NCBI RefSeq assembly: GCF_002078505.1
Contig: NZ_LUAV01000018.1
Coordinates: 76,195 to 140,194 of the forward strand
DNA from: Ensifer aridi
GTDB taxonomy: Bacteria > Pseudomonadota > Alphaproteobacteria > Rhizobiales > Rhizobiaceae
Length of the DNA stretch: 64,000 nt
Direction of reading: 5' to 3'
The notes under the pieces were generated by a model that saw only the letters and a program-made list of their open reading frames with translations, ran no database searches and was not told the DNA's origin. Shown one piece after another: positions 63,742 through 64,000 of the stretch. Made by a program: the position numbers and the translations under genes. The stretch's first letter is position 1. Every line of letters starts with the position of its first letter.

Positions 63742-63954
63742 ATGACAGAGTTCGAGTTTGTAGGTCCTCCTGCGGAGGAGGGCGCCGCAGATCTATTAAC
63801 TGCATGCGGGCGTCAACTGGAACCTGTTATCCACGCGATCGTCCAATCTGCGGTGGCAGCCGGTTGGCGTGAGGAAGACGTATTGCTTTGCTTGATGGAC
63901 CTTGCCTGGGAAATGTATGAGCAACGCCGCGGCGAGGCTGAACTGGATCCATAA
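63742..63954 (+). CDS. Small hypothetical acidic protein
   Basis: A 70-residue acidic and helical protein (LLTACGRQLEPVIHAIVQSA, then DVLLCLMDLAWEMYEQRRGE). Composition and even codon use suggest a real gene. The leader has only a weak GGGA before ATG 63742. I do not recognise the family, though small helical proteins of this kind are common in rhizobia. Confidence 0.6.
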   Translation: MTEFEFVGPPAEEGAADLLTACGRQLEPVIHAIVQSAVAAGWREEDVLLCLMDLAWEMYEQRRGEAELDP

Positions 63955-64000
63955 CCGACGCGTGCGAATCGACATCCGCACTTCAACCGGGCTGAAGCCA

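Overview
The window looks like an accessory replicon (megaplasmid or chromid-like) of a rhizobial alphaproteobacterium, most like Sinorhizobium/Ensifer. The reasons are uniformly GC-rich coding sequence, SorT/SorU-type sulfite oxidation genes, HWE-family and class III cyclase signalling proteins of rhizobial type, an intergenic palindromic repeat I associate with Sinorhizobium, and rhizobial small proteins. I see no rRNA, tRNA, replication or core housekeeping genes. Gene remnants are frequent: at least six broken genes in 64 kb, which fits a replicon under turnover.

Layout. 1-6.1 kb: a PqaA-type secreted hydrolase, a large ACP/acyl-AMP-ligase/PlsC fusion, and a membrane-anchored alpha/beta hydrolase. 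6.6-14 kb: an ECF sigma factor without a visible anti-sigma factor, a decayed stretch with a histidine-kinase fragment joined to a broken esterase copy, a five-PAS HWE kinase with a stand-alone receiver, and a class III adenylate cyclase with TPRs. 14.3-23.6 kb: two divergent units. One encodes a CUT1-type ABC importer ending with a divergent GDPD-family protein. The other encodes LacI regulator, canonical GDPD and sulfatase. A palindrome lies between them. 23.8-30 kb: GreA-like factor, a candidate sRNA with terminator, SorU/SorT-like cytochrome and molybdoenzyme, the intact esterase paralogue, microproteins and an iron-permease-like protein.

30.2-39 kb: exported Pcm methyltransferase coupled to a giant spermidine-synthase-like membrane protein, then a cytochrome c/2Fe-2S/molybdopterin periplasmic oxidoreductase (IorAB-like) and a Tat-exported aldo/keto reductase. 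40-44.6 kb: an OmpR-type two-component system divergent from a small exported protein and an RND efflux adaptor whose pump gene is truncated. 44.6-53 kb: a stress and proteostasis block. DegP, a NEW3-domain protein, an ABC-2 exporter and an NDUFS4-like protein form one leftward unit with a good RpoH-type promoter; CbpA/CbpM point the other way, followed by small membrane and hydrophilic proteins. 53-64 kb: decayed MBL hydrolase, AraC regulator, then a surface/secretion block with a small gene coupled to a 1446-residue YadA-like trimeric autotransporter, IalB-family protein, a membrane-anchored unknown and a DUF4189 protein.

The most system-like arrangements are the divergent GDPD/sulfatase/ABC/LacI locus, the DegP-NEW3-ABC-NDUFS4-like operon, and the YadA block. 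All assignments are from reading the sequence; no database search was run.
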